A stretch of DNA of 11,284 bases from JBAOHV01 sp964450685 (GTDB taxonomy: Bacteria > Actinomycetota > Acidimicrobiia > Acidimicrobiales > Microtrichaceae): contig CAYVDN010000080.1 of the NCBI GenBank assembly GCA_964450685.1, positions 1 through 11,284 on the forward strand, in the 5' to 3' direction. Within the stretch, counting starts at the first letter, position 1, and the number at the start of each line of letters is the position of its first letter. The notes beneath the pieces were generated by a model. The model ran no database searches and was not told the DNA's origin. It saw only the letters and a program-made list of their open reading frames with translations. Shown here in pieces: positions 6,544 to 11,284 of this stretch. The position numbers were made by a program, and so were the translations under genes.

Positions 6544-6586
6544 GCTGCGAGCTTGGCGCACCGACCGACGCAGGTCGACCGAGATC

Positions 6587-6641
6587 GTCCCAGGCTGCAG
6601 GCCTACGTCCATCTCGTGTCACGCACCCGGCGTTCTGGGGC
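6587..6641 (+). repeat. Palindromic intergenic repeat, copy F (plus)
   Basis: Core TCACGCACCCGGCG followed by TTCTGGGGCA. Outer arms GTCCCAG (6587-6593) and CTGGGGC (6635-6641) pair over 7 bp with one T.G wobble around a 41-nt interior. First plus-oriented copy to the right of the recombinase gap. Confidence 0.65.
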
Positions 6642-6675
6642 ACTCGGCGGCGGCCCAGGGTTCACGCTCGCGGGC

Positions 6676-7758
6676 CTACGAGACCTGGATGAAGTCGCCG
6701 ATGTCGGTGTCGAAGCCCCAGACCGCTGAGTCGGTGGCGTGGACCCCAGCGACGTCGACGCCGGTGTCCTCCCAGGGGCCGAGGCCAGTTCGTCGCACCG
6801 CTCGCCCGTCGCTGTTGGTGACGTACACCGTGTCGCTGCCAGGAACGATCGCCTGCTCACCGGGGTCCATGTAGCCGGAGTCGGGCACCATCTCGAGCGT
6901 GTTCGACTCGATCGGCGACAAGGTCCCGGAGCTGGGGTCGATGACCCACTCGGTGGTTCCTGCCTGGGGAAGGATCGACATGTAGTTGGGGCCGCAGATG
7001 CGGCGCCCGATCCAGTTCTGGATGCCCTCCGGCACCGGATCGATCGGTTCCCAGTCGCCGTTCGGCGGCGAGAGCGACTGAACGCCGACAGCCTCGACGA
7101 TCGGCACCGGAAGCGTGAGCTCGTCCGCAGGCCCATAGGCAGCGACGATCCTCGTGTCGTTCACCACGCAGCTCGTGCCTCCGTTCGGTGTTGGGAACGG
7201 CGACGTGAGCGTGGTCACGGTGCCGTCTGCGTCGATCACCAAGCTCAGCTGACCGATGTCGAACACGCCGACGTTCTGCGGCCCGGTCGTGACGGTCAGC
7301 TCGGGTTCGGGTCCGAGGGACTCCTTCGGCGTGTCGAGTCGCTCCCAGTCGGACAGGTCCTCGGCGAGGCGGAATGCCGAGACCTCGCCGCCGCAGGCGT
7401 CCTCGGCGCTCTCGTCGGTGCAGGAGTAGCCGCCCGCGACGACGGTCGGGCCCACTGTGACGTAGCGCCAGACCCCTTCATCTTCGATCTGTGGGAGCTC
7501 TGACCAGGTCCCATCGGTGAACCGGATGGCTACCTCTCCCGACGAGAGATGAAACACAACCAGATCGTCGCCTCGACCAGCCACGTTGACACCGAACAGC
7601 TCGAACGGCGCCTCGTCGCTGCGAGCAAGCGACGTCGTCGAGGAGGGATCGGCCGAGTCGCTCGTTGAGCAGGACACCGCGACAAGGCACACGGCGACAA
7701 CTGCGGCGAAGACGCCAGCCCTCAATCCCGCAACGGTTCGATGACCTCTCAACCCCAT
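6676..7758 (-). CDS. Secreted lipoprotein, probable beta-propeller-like domain
   Basis: 360 residues from ATG 7758. The signal sequence has hydrophobic core AGVFAAVVAVCLVAVSC with lipidated Cys30, then a Ser/Asp-rich linker. The mature part contains repeated beta-type blocks ending in aromatic/aspartate turns: GRGDDLVVFHLSSGEVAI, TWSELPQIEDEGVWRYV, DLSDWERLDTP, NGDWEPIDPVP and GLGPWEDTGVD. The W-x-x-[LI]-D spacing resembles Kelch/propeller blades. A cysteine-rich segment (GGYSCTDESAEDACGG) and further cysteines suggest extracytoplasmic disulfides. Function unknown; a sensing or binding role is speculative. The start is chosen at ATG 7758 rather than an ATG 27 nt upstream because of the TACGGT-N6-ATG layout and the signal-peptide position. 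It lies alone between repeats F and G. Confidence 0.8.
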   Translation of the reverse strand: MGLRGHRTVAGLRAGVFAAVVAVCLVAVSCSTSDSADPSSTTSLARSDEAPFELFGVNVAGRGDDLVVFHLSSGEVAIRFTDGTWSELPQIEDEGVWRYVTVGPTVVAGGYSCTDESAEDACGGEVSAFRLAEDLSDWERLDTPKESLGPEPELTVTTGPQNVGVFDIGQLSLVIDADGTVTTLTSPFPTPNGGTSCVVNDTRIVAAYGPADELTLPVPIVEAVGVQSLSPPNGDWEPIDPVPEGIQNWIGRRICGPNYMSILPQAGTTEWVIDPSSGTLSPIESNTLEMVPDSGYMDPGEQAIVPGSDTVYVTNSDGRAVRRTGLGPWEDTGVDVAGVHATDSAVWGFDTDIGDFIQVS

Positions 7759-7764
7759 CGCGTC

Positions 7765-7770
7765 ACCGTA
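7765..7770 (-). promoter_or_regulatory. -10 hexamer TACGGT, leaderless start of large lipoprotein
   Basis: TACGGT on the minus strand, then GACGCG, then ATG at 7758 (6-nt spacer). Confidence 0.55.
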
Positions 7771-7782
7771 CCGACCCGACGT

Positions 7783-7842
7783 CACGCTGCGACCGCAGCT
7801 CTGGTCGAGCGGCTCAAGGCCGGCGATATGGGGCGGTGCTCG
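7783..7842 (+). repeat. Palindromic intergenic repeat, copy G (plus)
   Basis: Core AAGGCCGGCGATATGGGGCG (7816-7835). Outer pairing with the left flank is weak (CAC..GC). Within the left flank, GCTGCG and CGCAGC (7786-7799) form a separate 6-bp palindrome with a 2-nt centre. It lies between the promoter of gene 6676-7758 and the stop of gene 7868-8365. Confidence 0.55.
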
Positions 7843-7867
7843 TGGTGGGCGCCATAGCCCAGGCGCG

Positions 7868-8365
7868 TCACCAGACCCAGCGGGTGGCCTTCTCGGCGAA
7901 CTCTTCCTCGCGCTCGATCATGCCGATCGCCTTGCGCGGGCTGACCCTGAAAGCCGCGTGTGCGAAGAAGAACTCGATCGACTCGGCCACCTTCGTCGGG
8001 TCGCCGGTCTCGTCGTACTTCCCGGCCCACCCCCGGGCGACTTCAGGCGGCGGGGCCAGTTCGGCAGCTACGCCCTCGATGGAGACGAACTCGACGGTGT
8101 CGTGGGTGGTGACCACCGCGTGCGGGTTGGCGCGCAGGTTGCGCGCTTTCAGCGCGCTCGGAGCACACGAGAACCAGAACGTGTCGTCGGTGTGCCACAA
8201 GCCCCACACCGGCGTGGAGTGGGGGCGCCCCGCCGGGTCGACCGTGACGACCCAGTAGTTGCGGTTGGCGGCCAGCCGCTCGCGGGCCCACTCGAACGGG
8301 AGCGCACCGGCCAGGTCAGCGGGCACCCCGTAGTCGGTCATCGCCGGGCGCTGAACCTCGGGCAT
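7868..8365 (-). CDS. Pyridoxamine 5'-phosphate oxidase-fold protein, probable F420/flavin-dependent
   Basis: 165 residues from ATG 8365. PPOX-class split beta-barrel. The opening WVVTVDPAGRPHSTPVWGLWHTDDTFWFSC is the standard first three strands, and the following SALKARNLRANPHAVVTTHD is the cofactor-phosphate-contacting helix-strand unit (K.RNL..NP.V). The C-terminal segment FRVSPRKAIGMIEREEEFAEKATRWVW matches family members in which the end of the chain closes the barrel. Cytoplasmic, probably a homodimer. Likely an F420- or FMN-binding reductase; the substrate is unknown. The start at 8365 is favoured by AATAAT 6 nt upstream; MTDYG at 8341 is an alternative. Unusual as an enzyme among the lipoproteins and membrane proteins of this region. 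Confidence 0.88.
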   Translation of the reverse strand: MPEVQRPAMTDYGVPADLAGALPFEWARERLAANRNYWVVTVDPAGRPHSTPVWGLWHTDDTFWFSCAPSALKARNLRANPHAVVTTHDTVEFVSIEGVAAELAPPPEVARGWAGKYDETGDPTKVAESIEFFFAHAAFRVSPRKAIGMIEREEEFAEKATRWVW

Positions 8366-8371
8366 GCAGCC

Positions 8372-8377
8372 ATTATT
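8372..8377 (-). promoter_or_regulatory. -10 hexamer AATAAT, PPOX gene
   Basis: AATAAT on the minus strand, 6 nt before ATG 8365. It is one mismatch from TATAAT and AT-rich in very GC-rich surroundings. Confidence 0.45.
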
Positions 8378-8444
8378 GCTGTCTGCCGCCACGGTGAGCG
8401 TGGCTCCTGCCACGTCTTTCAGCACGGGGTTCTTGCGGATGGGG

Positions 8445-8493
8445 TGTGCTCACCTCAATGCGGGTGTCACCCCCTCCCGGCGTCAAGGGCAGA
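8445..8493 (+). repeat. Palindromic intergenic repeat, copy H (plus), divergent
   Basis: Core CCTCCCGGCGTCAAGGGCAG, with GGGC in place of GGGGC. The left arm TGTGCTC (8445-8451) can face GGGCAGA (8487-8493) imperfectly, and GCGGG faces CCCGGC inside it. Confidence 0.45.
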
Positions 8494-8565
8494 GGCATTC
8501 GATCATCGACTTCGAGCCTCGTCGACCGACTGACATGACACTGTCGATCGTCCGTGCTCTCACAT

Positions 8566-8596
8566 CGGACCGTCCTCGGCGCAGAGCAACGGTCCG
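8566..8596. terminator. Strong hairpin downstream of the 114-residue membrane-protein gene, possible terminator
   Basis: Perfect 8-bp arms CGGACCGT (8566-8573) and ACGGTCCG (8589-8596) around a 15-nt loop, extendable by a wobble and one more pair. It lies about 90 nt past the stop of the minus-strand gene 8685-9029. No T-run follows, so termination is plausible but unproven; an operator is the alternative. Confidence 0.4.
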
Positions 8597-8684
8597 GTCG
8601 GCCTTGGGCCCTGCGTCAAGCAGGTCGCCATCACCTGGCCGCTCGCACGGGCGCGATATCGCCGAGGGCGAGTACTGAGCTGCG

Positions 8685-9029
8685 TCAGCGTGCCGCGCGT
8701 GCCCAGCGCACCAGCCCGGCCAGTGCTGCGAGAGCAAAGAGGACGGGAACCGCCACGACCCAGCCGATCGTCACGACCGCCTCGATCGGATGCTGCACGA
8801 GGACCGGCTCCACCGAGTCTCCCATCAGCCGGCACTCGAACGACGGCAGCCACAGGTGCCTGGAGATCTCGAATGCCTCGTACCCGACACGAGCATCGAC
8901 ATCAGCGAGACAGATGGATTCCGCTCTGTTGGAAATACCGACGAGGCCAAGGATCCATACGAAGCAGCCGACAAGAGCTGCGCCGCTCGCGATCGCTGCG
9001 CCTGCCAACCATCGAGAGCGTCGACCCAT
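8685..9029 (-). CDS. Small membrane protein with two TM helices and a Cys-bearing loop
   Basis: 114 residues. Basic N-terminus MGRRSR, TM1 about 8-32 (LAGAAIASGAALVGCFVWIL), an extracytoplasmic loop about 33-82 with Cys40 and Cys66, TM2 about 83-107 (AVVTIGWVVAVPVLFALAAL), then a basic tail RWARAAR. By the positive-inside rule both ends are cytoplasmic, and the loop cysteines could form a disulfide. The LPSFECRL segment in the loop recurs in many unnamed actinobacterial two-TM proteins. No function known. Start ATG 9029; only a weak GAGAGT hexamer lies 6 nt upstream. Bounded by repeats H and I. Confidence 0.75.
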   Translation of the reverse strand: MGRRSRWLAGAAIASGAALVGCFVWILGLVGISNRAESICLADVDARVGYEAFEISRHLWLPSFECRLMGDSVEPVLVQHPIEAVVTIGWVVAVPVLFALAALAGLVRWARAAR

Positions 9030-9167
9030 CCCCCGACTCTCTCACGACCCCTGCAGGTCCGGCAGTGAAGACGTCACACCGGCACGACTCCCCCAACCAA
9101 GCGGCTCGATTCTTGCGACTCCACATCGTCGAAATCGCGCCACCACCGAACCCTGCCGAAAGTCGCT

Positions 9168-9224
9168 GATGTGCCGATTAGCCCCGCTCTCGAACGACAC
9201 GGACCCGGCGATCAGGGGCATGTC
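9168..9224 (+). repeat. Palindromic intergenic repeat, copy I (plus)
   Basis: Outer arms GATGTGCC (9168-9175) and GGCATGTC (9217-9224) pair over 8 bp with two G.T wobbles. Further in, GAT/ATC and GCC/GGC pair, with three extra bases bulging on the core side. It aligns without gaps to copy K over about 50 nt (about 37 identities by hand count). Confidence 0.72.
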
Positions 9225-9251
9225 CGCTGCTCAGCTCACCATGGGTCGCAG

Positions 9252-9257
9252 TACGGT
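9252..9257 (+). promoter_or_regulatory. -10 hexamer TACGGT, leadered transcript
   Basis: TACGGT 22 nt before ATG 9280, leaving room for a short leader containing GGAGGAGGG. This contrasts with the leaderless promoters nearby. Confidence 0.4.
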
Positions 9258-9279
9258 GGAGGAGATCGGAGGAGGGTCC

Positions 9280-9540
9280 ATGTCGATCGAAGGATCCCTT
9301 GCACTCGCGGGGCTGGTGCTCCTGGCACTTGGGGTGGTCGTGTCCGCTCGCCGGGCGAGTGTGTCGTCCACCGAACGCATGCAGGCCGCCAGTTCAGGCT
9401 CCGAAGCCTCACCGGTCGACGGAGGTCATGCCGCTACATCGACCCTCGGCACCGTGCTGCTCGTGACCGGGGTCGTGGTGCTCCTCGCTGCCGGGGTGGC
9501 CCTGGTTGCGGCGTGGGTGCTCTTCACCGGGCCCCTCTGA
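9280..9540 (+). CDS. Small two-TM membrane protein
   Basis: 86 residues. TM1 about 5-22 (GSLALAGLVLLALGVVVSA), then a polar Ser/Ala-rich cytoplasmic or external linker (about 23-54), then TM2 about 55-83 (TLGTVLLVTGVVVLLAAGVALVAAWVLF). ATG 9280 is chosen because GGAGGAGGG lies just upstream; an in-frame ATG at 9241 would add 13 residues spanning the ribosome-binding site and the -10, so it is unlikely. No recognised family. The gene lies between repeats I and J. Confidence 0.68.
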   Translation: MSIEGSLALAGLVLLALGVVVSARRASVSSTERMQAASSGSEASPVDGGHAATSTLGTVLLVTGVVVLLAAGVALVAAWVLFTGPL

Positions 9541-9557
9541 CGCTCCGGCAGCGCCTG

Positions 9558-9646
9558 GTCGCCATAACGGTCGGACCGCCATCAAGTACAGGTCGGCCGC
9601 TAGCGCGATCGACACGGAGCCGGCGGTATGGGGCGGGCGTGGCGAC
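9558..9646 (+). repeat. Palindromic intergenic repeat, copy J (plus), longest
   Basis: Outer arms GTCGCCA (9558-9564) and TGGCGAC (9640-9646) are a perfect 7-bp inverted repeat. The core ACACGGAGCCGGCGGTATGG then GGC lies at 9612-9634, and CGG..CCG segments allow further internal pairing. The core is nearly identical to copy D on the other side of the recombinase. Confidence 0.65.
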
Positions 9647-9723
9647 GCCGCTGCCTACGCTGACGACGGCCAACTTCCTCGACTCGTTCGCGAGAGAGGG
9701 CTGATGGCTGCGACGCTCAGCGG

Positions 9724-9729
9724 TAGCCT
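9724..9729 (+). promoter_or_regulatory. -10 hexamer TAGCCT, leaderless start of lipoprotein
   Basis: TAGCCT, then 8 nt, then ATG 9738. Confidence 0.5.
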
Positions 9730-9737
9730 CTCTGCCC

Positions 9738-10232
9738 ATGAGAGCGTCGACCGGTGCCTCCGGCACCGCTCGCCGTCGGGAAGGGATCCATCGCCTGGGC
9801 CGACTCACCGGACTCCTGACCGTCTGTGCAGCGTTGGTCGCGTGCACCAGTGAACCCCCGTACGAGGATGCCCTGGTGCGTCTCGATATCGACGTCGATG
9901 CCGTGGTCAAGCAGTTGCCCGACCTAACCGTGGTAGAGCGGGACGCTCGGGTCAACGAATGCGCGAACCACGGTTCCGGTCCCATTCCACCCGGAAGGAG
10001 TGTCCGTCTCTCGCTGAATCGTGGGGTGGAGCTCGACGCTGTGACCACGGCAGTCTCCCGAGCCCTGACGGATCGCGGCTACGAACCGCAGGAGCCTGAT
10101 TTCGGTAGAGCCCTGGTTGGTCGGCGCAATATCGACAGCGAATGGAGCGGCGAGATCTTCCTCATTCCGCCCAACGCTCAAGAGGAGGACGTCGTGTTGG
10201 CAGCGGGCCTGATCCCGAGGATCACCTGCTGA
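9738..10232 (+). CDS. Secreted lipoprotein, unknown function
   Basis: 164 residues. A long basic N-region (with ARRREG) precedes the hydrophobic segment LTGLLTVCAALVAC, where Cys36 is the lipidation site. The mature domain has DLDIDV-like strands, NECANHGSGPIPPG, a helical stretch GVELDAVTTAVSRALTDRGYEP, and ends with a C-terminal Cys. Cys in NECANHG and the final Cys could form a disulfide. The arrangement of a short cystatin/NTF2-like domain behind a lipobox is common in actinobacterial surface proteins, but I cannot assign a family. Alone between repeats J and K. Confidence 0.76.
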   Translation: MRASTGASGTARRREGIHRLGRLTGLLTVCAALVACTSEPPYEDALVRLDIDVDAVVKQLPDLTVVERDARVNECANHGSGPIPPGRSVRLSLNRGVELDAVTTAVSRALTDRGYEPQEPDFGRALVGRRNIDSEWSGEIFLIPPNAQEEDVVLAAGLIPRITC

Positions 10233-10270
10233 TCCGTTCCCGCTCCTGAGTCCGCTCGCCTGCCGACCCT

Positions 10271-10324
10271 GATGTGCCGCTCGGCCACGCTCGAGAACGT
10301 CACTGTCCCGGCGTTAGTGGGAAC
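10271..10324 (+). repeat. Palindromic intergenic repeat, copy K (plus)
   Basis: Left end GATGTGCCGCTCGGCC, then GAACG, core TCACTGTCCCGGCGTTAG then TGGGAA (10300-10323). Left CCGCTC..GGCC faces right GGCG..AGTGG with bulges, and inner AACG faces CGTT. Same spacing as copy I from the GATGTGCC box to the core. Confidence 0.66.
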
Positions 10325-10350
10325 CCACGAGGATTTGGGGGATCGACGTC

Positions 10351-10830
10351 ATGGTGATCGCTACGGCGATCGGCGACGGTGAATGGATGGTCGATCGACT
10401 CCGAGCTGCCGCCGTGTTCGTCTCCGTTCCCGCGTTGGCGATCGCAACCGCATGGTGGATCGGGGACCTCTCGTCGACCCTCGATGATCCTGACTACATG
10501 CTCCGACCGATCGACCTTTCGTCGGAAACCTCATGGGCGGTTGGGTTCGTCGCCACTGCGGCCTGCCTAGTGGGTGCGGCCGCTGCGGTGCTGCTGACGC
10601 GCTCGCGTTGCTGCGGTCGGCGCCTGGTCGCTGTGCTGGTCCCGTGGTGGGTCCTCGCTGTGTATCTCGGGCTCGGCTACCGGATCGTGACGGCCGGGGT
10701 GATCGGAGCGAACATCGGTGGCGGGCTCTTCGTGCTGACGTCCTTCGTCGTCGTTCCGTTCGCCATCGGTTCCAGCGTTGCTGTCTGGTGGGCAACTCGG
10801 CGCCGGGTGGTCGGCCCTGGGAGCATTTGA
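10351..10830 (+). CDS. Four-TM integral membrane protein
   Basis: 159 residues from ATG 10351. TM segments about 19-39, 61-83, 92-111 and 117-148; a loop of about 20 residues between TM1 and TM2 (LSSTLDDPDYMLRPIDLSSE) is probably external, and RSRCCGRR between TM2 and TM3 is basic and so cytoplasmic. No motif of a known transporter. An alternative start at ATG 10387 (GACGGT 6 nt upstream, MVDRLRAAAV) would give 147 residues and is nearly as plausible; the longer form has a GGGGG ribosome-binding candidate 9 nt upstream. The stop codon lies at the edge of repeat copy L. Confidence 0.72.
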   Translation: MVIATAIGDGEWMVDRLRAAAVFVSVPALAIATAWWIGDLSSTLDDPDYMLRPIDLSSETSWAVGFVATAACLVGAAAAVLLTRSRCCGRRLVAVLVPWWVLAVYLGLGYRIVTAGVIGANIGGGLFVLTSFVVVPFAIGSSVAVWWATRRRVVGPGSI

Positions 10831-10893
10831 TCGCTCCGCCACATCTCGTGGCCCTCAACCGAGGCAGCCACCCTCCCGGCGATCGGGGCAATC
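10829..10893 (+). repeat. Palindromic intergenic repeat, copy L (plus)
   Basis: Ten-nt arms GATCGCTCCG (10829-10838) and CGGGGCAATC (10884-10893) pair at 9 of 10 positions, one of them a T.G wobble, around a 45-nt interior. The core is CACCCTCCCGGCGATCGGGG. The TGA of the four-TM gene (10828-10830) overlaps the 5' arm. Confidence 0.7.
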
Positions 10894-10918
10894 GCTCTCG
10901 CTCGGCGCTGGAGCGATC

Positions 10919-10924
10919 TACCGT
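10919..10924 (+). promoter_or_regulatory. -10 hexamer TACCGT, leaderless start of the 88-residue gene
   Basis: TACCGT, then 7 nt, then ATG 10932. It lies 25 nt past repeat copy L. Confidence 0.55.
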
Positions 10925-10931
10925 TCGCCGC

Positions 10932-11198
10932 ATGAGCACCCCGTACGGCGGCAGCGGCGGTTTCGAGACTCCAGAACAAGGTGCGCTGGACAGCTGGGGC
11001 GCCACGCCGGAAGCTCGCGCGAGCATCGCCTCGACTGAGATCATCGGCGACCGCGCTCAGGTCGTTGTGGAGCTCGGCGGCCGGCCGGACCATCTGGAGT
11101 ACGCGTACTTCATTCGGCGCGAAGGACGCTGGCACGGGACGGTGTCTGGCAGCGGCCCGACAGAGCGATGGTGGGACGACATGTTCCTGCATTGGTAA
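10932..11198 (+). CDS. Small soluble hypothetical protein
   Basis: 88 residues, no signal or TM segment. A flexible Gly-rich N-terminus (STPYGGSGGFETPEQGALDSW) leads into a compact alpha/beta part: IASTEIIGDRAQVVVEL, EYAYFIRREGRWHGTVSGSGP and a Trp-rich tail ERWWDDMFLHW. The pattern (helix ALDSW.., strand with DRA.VVV, strand Y.Y..RR.GRWH, then SG.GPT) recurs in unnamed actinobacterial proteins and hints at a small NTF2-like or immunity-type fold. Function unknown. The start is supported by TACCGT-N7-ATG; longer open frames upstream run through repeat L and overlap the four-TM gene, so they are rejected. Confidence 0.76.
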   Translation: MSTPYGGSGGFETPEQGALDSWGATPEARASIASTEIIGDRAQVVVELGGRPDHLEYAYFIRREGRWHGTVSGSGPTERWWDDMFLHW

Positions 11199-11248
11199 CG
11201 ATCGGCAGCGCAGCAACGAACGTCGCCGACCCGGCGATCTGGGGCAGT
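11191..11248 (+). repeat. Palindromic intergenic repeat, copy M (plus)
   Basis: Core TCGCCGACCCGGCGATCTGG then GGCA (11223-11246). Outer arms ATTG (11191-11194) with CAGT (11245-11248), and GATCG (11200-11204) with CGATC (11235-11239). The TAA of the preceding gene (11196-11198) lies inside the left arm. An alternative local stem TCGCC/GGCGA encloses GACCC. Confidence 0.66.
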
Positions 11249-11284
11249 CCGAGTTCCGTGGCTTCGTGCATGCTGGTCGGGTGG

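Larger units (their letters stand above)
8366..8684. other. 319-bp intergenic stretch without a credible gene
   Basis: Holds the promoter of the PPOX gene at its left end, repeat copy H (8445-8493) and a separate strong hairpin (8566-8596). Open frames crossing it have no recognisable protein features and run through the repeat, so I call no gene here. Confidence 0.5.

Noticed and set aside
6712..6730. Core-like GCCCCAGACCGCTGAG
   Set aside because: Lies inside the coding sequence of the large lipoprotein (residues around AVWGF), lacks CCGGCG and has no arms.
8364..8678. Plus-strand open frame in the 8366-8684 gap
   Set aside because: Runs through repeat H and the hairpin, composition is shadow-like, and no ribosome-binding site or leaderless hexamer fits.
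1961..11248. CRISPR array
   Set aside because: Repeats are separated by whole genes of 260-1080 bp, vary in sequence and have no cas genes nearby.
1961..11248. Canonical integron with attC sites
   Set aside because: Sites do not end in GTTRRRY (only A, B, C, F and K keep GTT at all) and the recombinase lacks the IntI-specific segment. Only the architecture is integron-like.

Overview
The window looks like a high-GC actinobacterial chromosome, probably from the Acidimicrobiia or a related class. This is inferred from base composition, two likely F420/flavin enzymes (an LLM-class oxidoreductase and a PPOX-fold protein), many small lipoproteins, and repeated leaderless starts in which a TAnnnT -10 hexamer sits 6-8 nt before the start codon. 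No species can be named from the sequence alone.

Layout: the left edge (1-1848) holds two ordinary metabolic genes on the minus strand, a truncated inositol-monophosphatase-family gene and an LLM/F420-type oxidoreductase. From about 1960 the character changes to a run of short single-gene units: a 4-Cys small protein, a lipoprotein, a P-loop kinase-like protein, another lipoprotein, a complete tyrosine recombinase (4594-5505, minus), a CxC protein, a large secreted lipoprotein, a PPOX-fold enzyme, a two-TM protein, a second two-TM protein, a lipoprotein, a four-TM protein and an 88-residue soluble protein. The run continues past the right edge.

The main observation is a dispersed, imperfectly palindromic repeat of about 40-90 bp with the core CCGGCG-[T/A/G]T-nn-GGGGC. 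I find 13 copies. One copy lies in every intergenic gap from 1849 to the right edge, except the gap upstream of the recombinase (5506-5748). All five copies left of that gap read on the minus strand and all eight copies right of it read on the plus strand, so they all point away from the recombinase promoter region. Counting outward, each copy pairs with exactly one gene whichever strand the gene is on, and several gene stop codons fall inside the repeat. The empty gap contains a different, long inverted repeat (5569-5583 with 5655-5669).

This one-gene/one-site architecture beside a tyrosine recombinase resembles an integron cassette array. However, the recombinase lacks the extra IntI-specific segment, the repeats lack a canonical GTTRRRY end, and the array seems to run both ways from one centre. 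The integron-like reading is an inference. The sober alternative is a genome-wide REP/MITE-like intergenic repeat that happens to sit near a recombinase.
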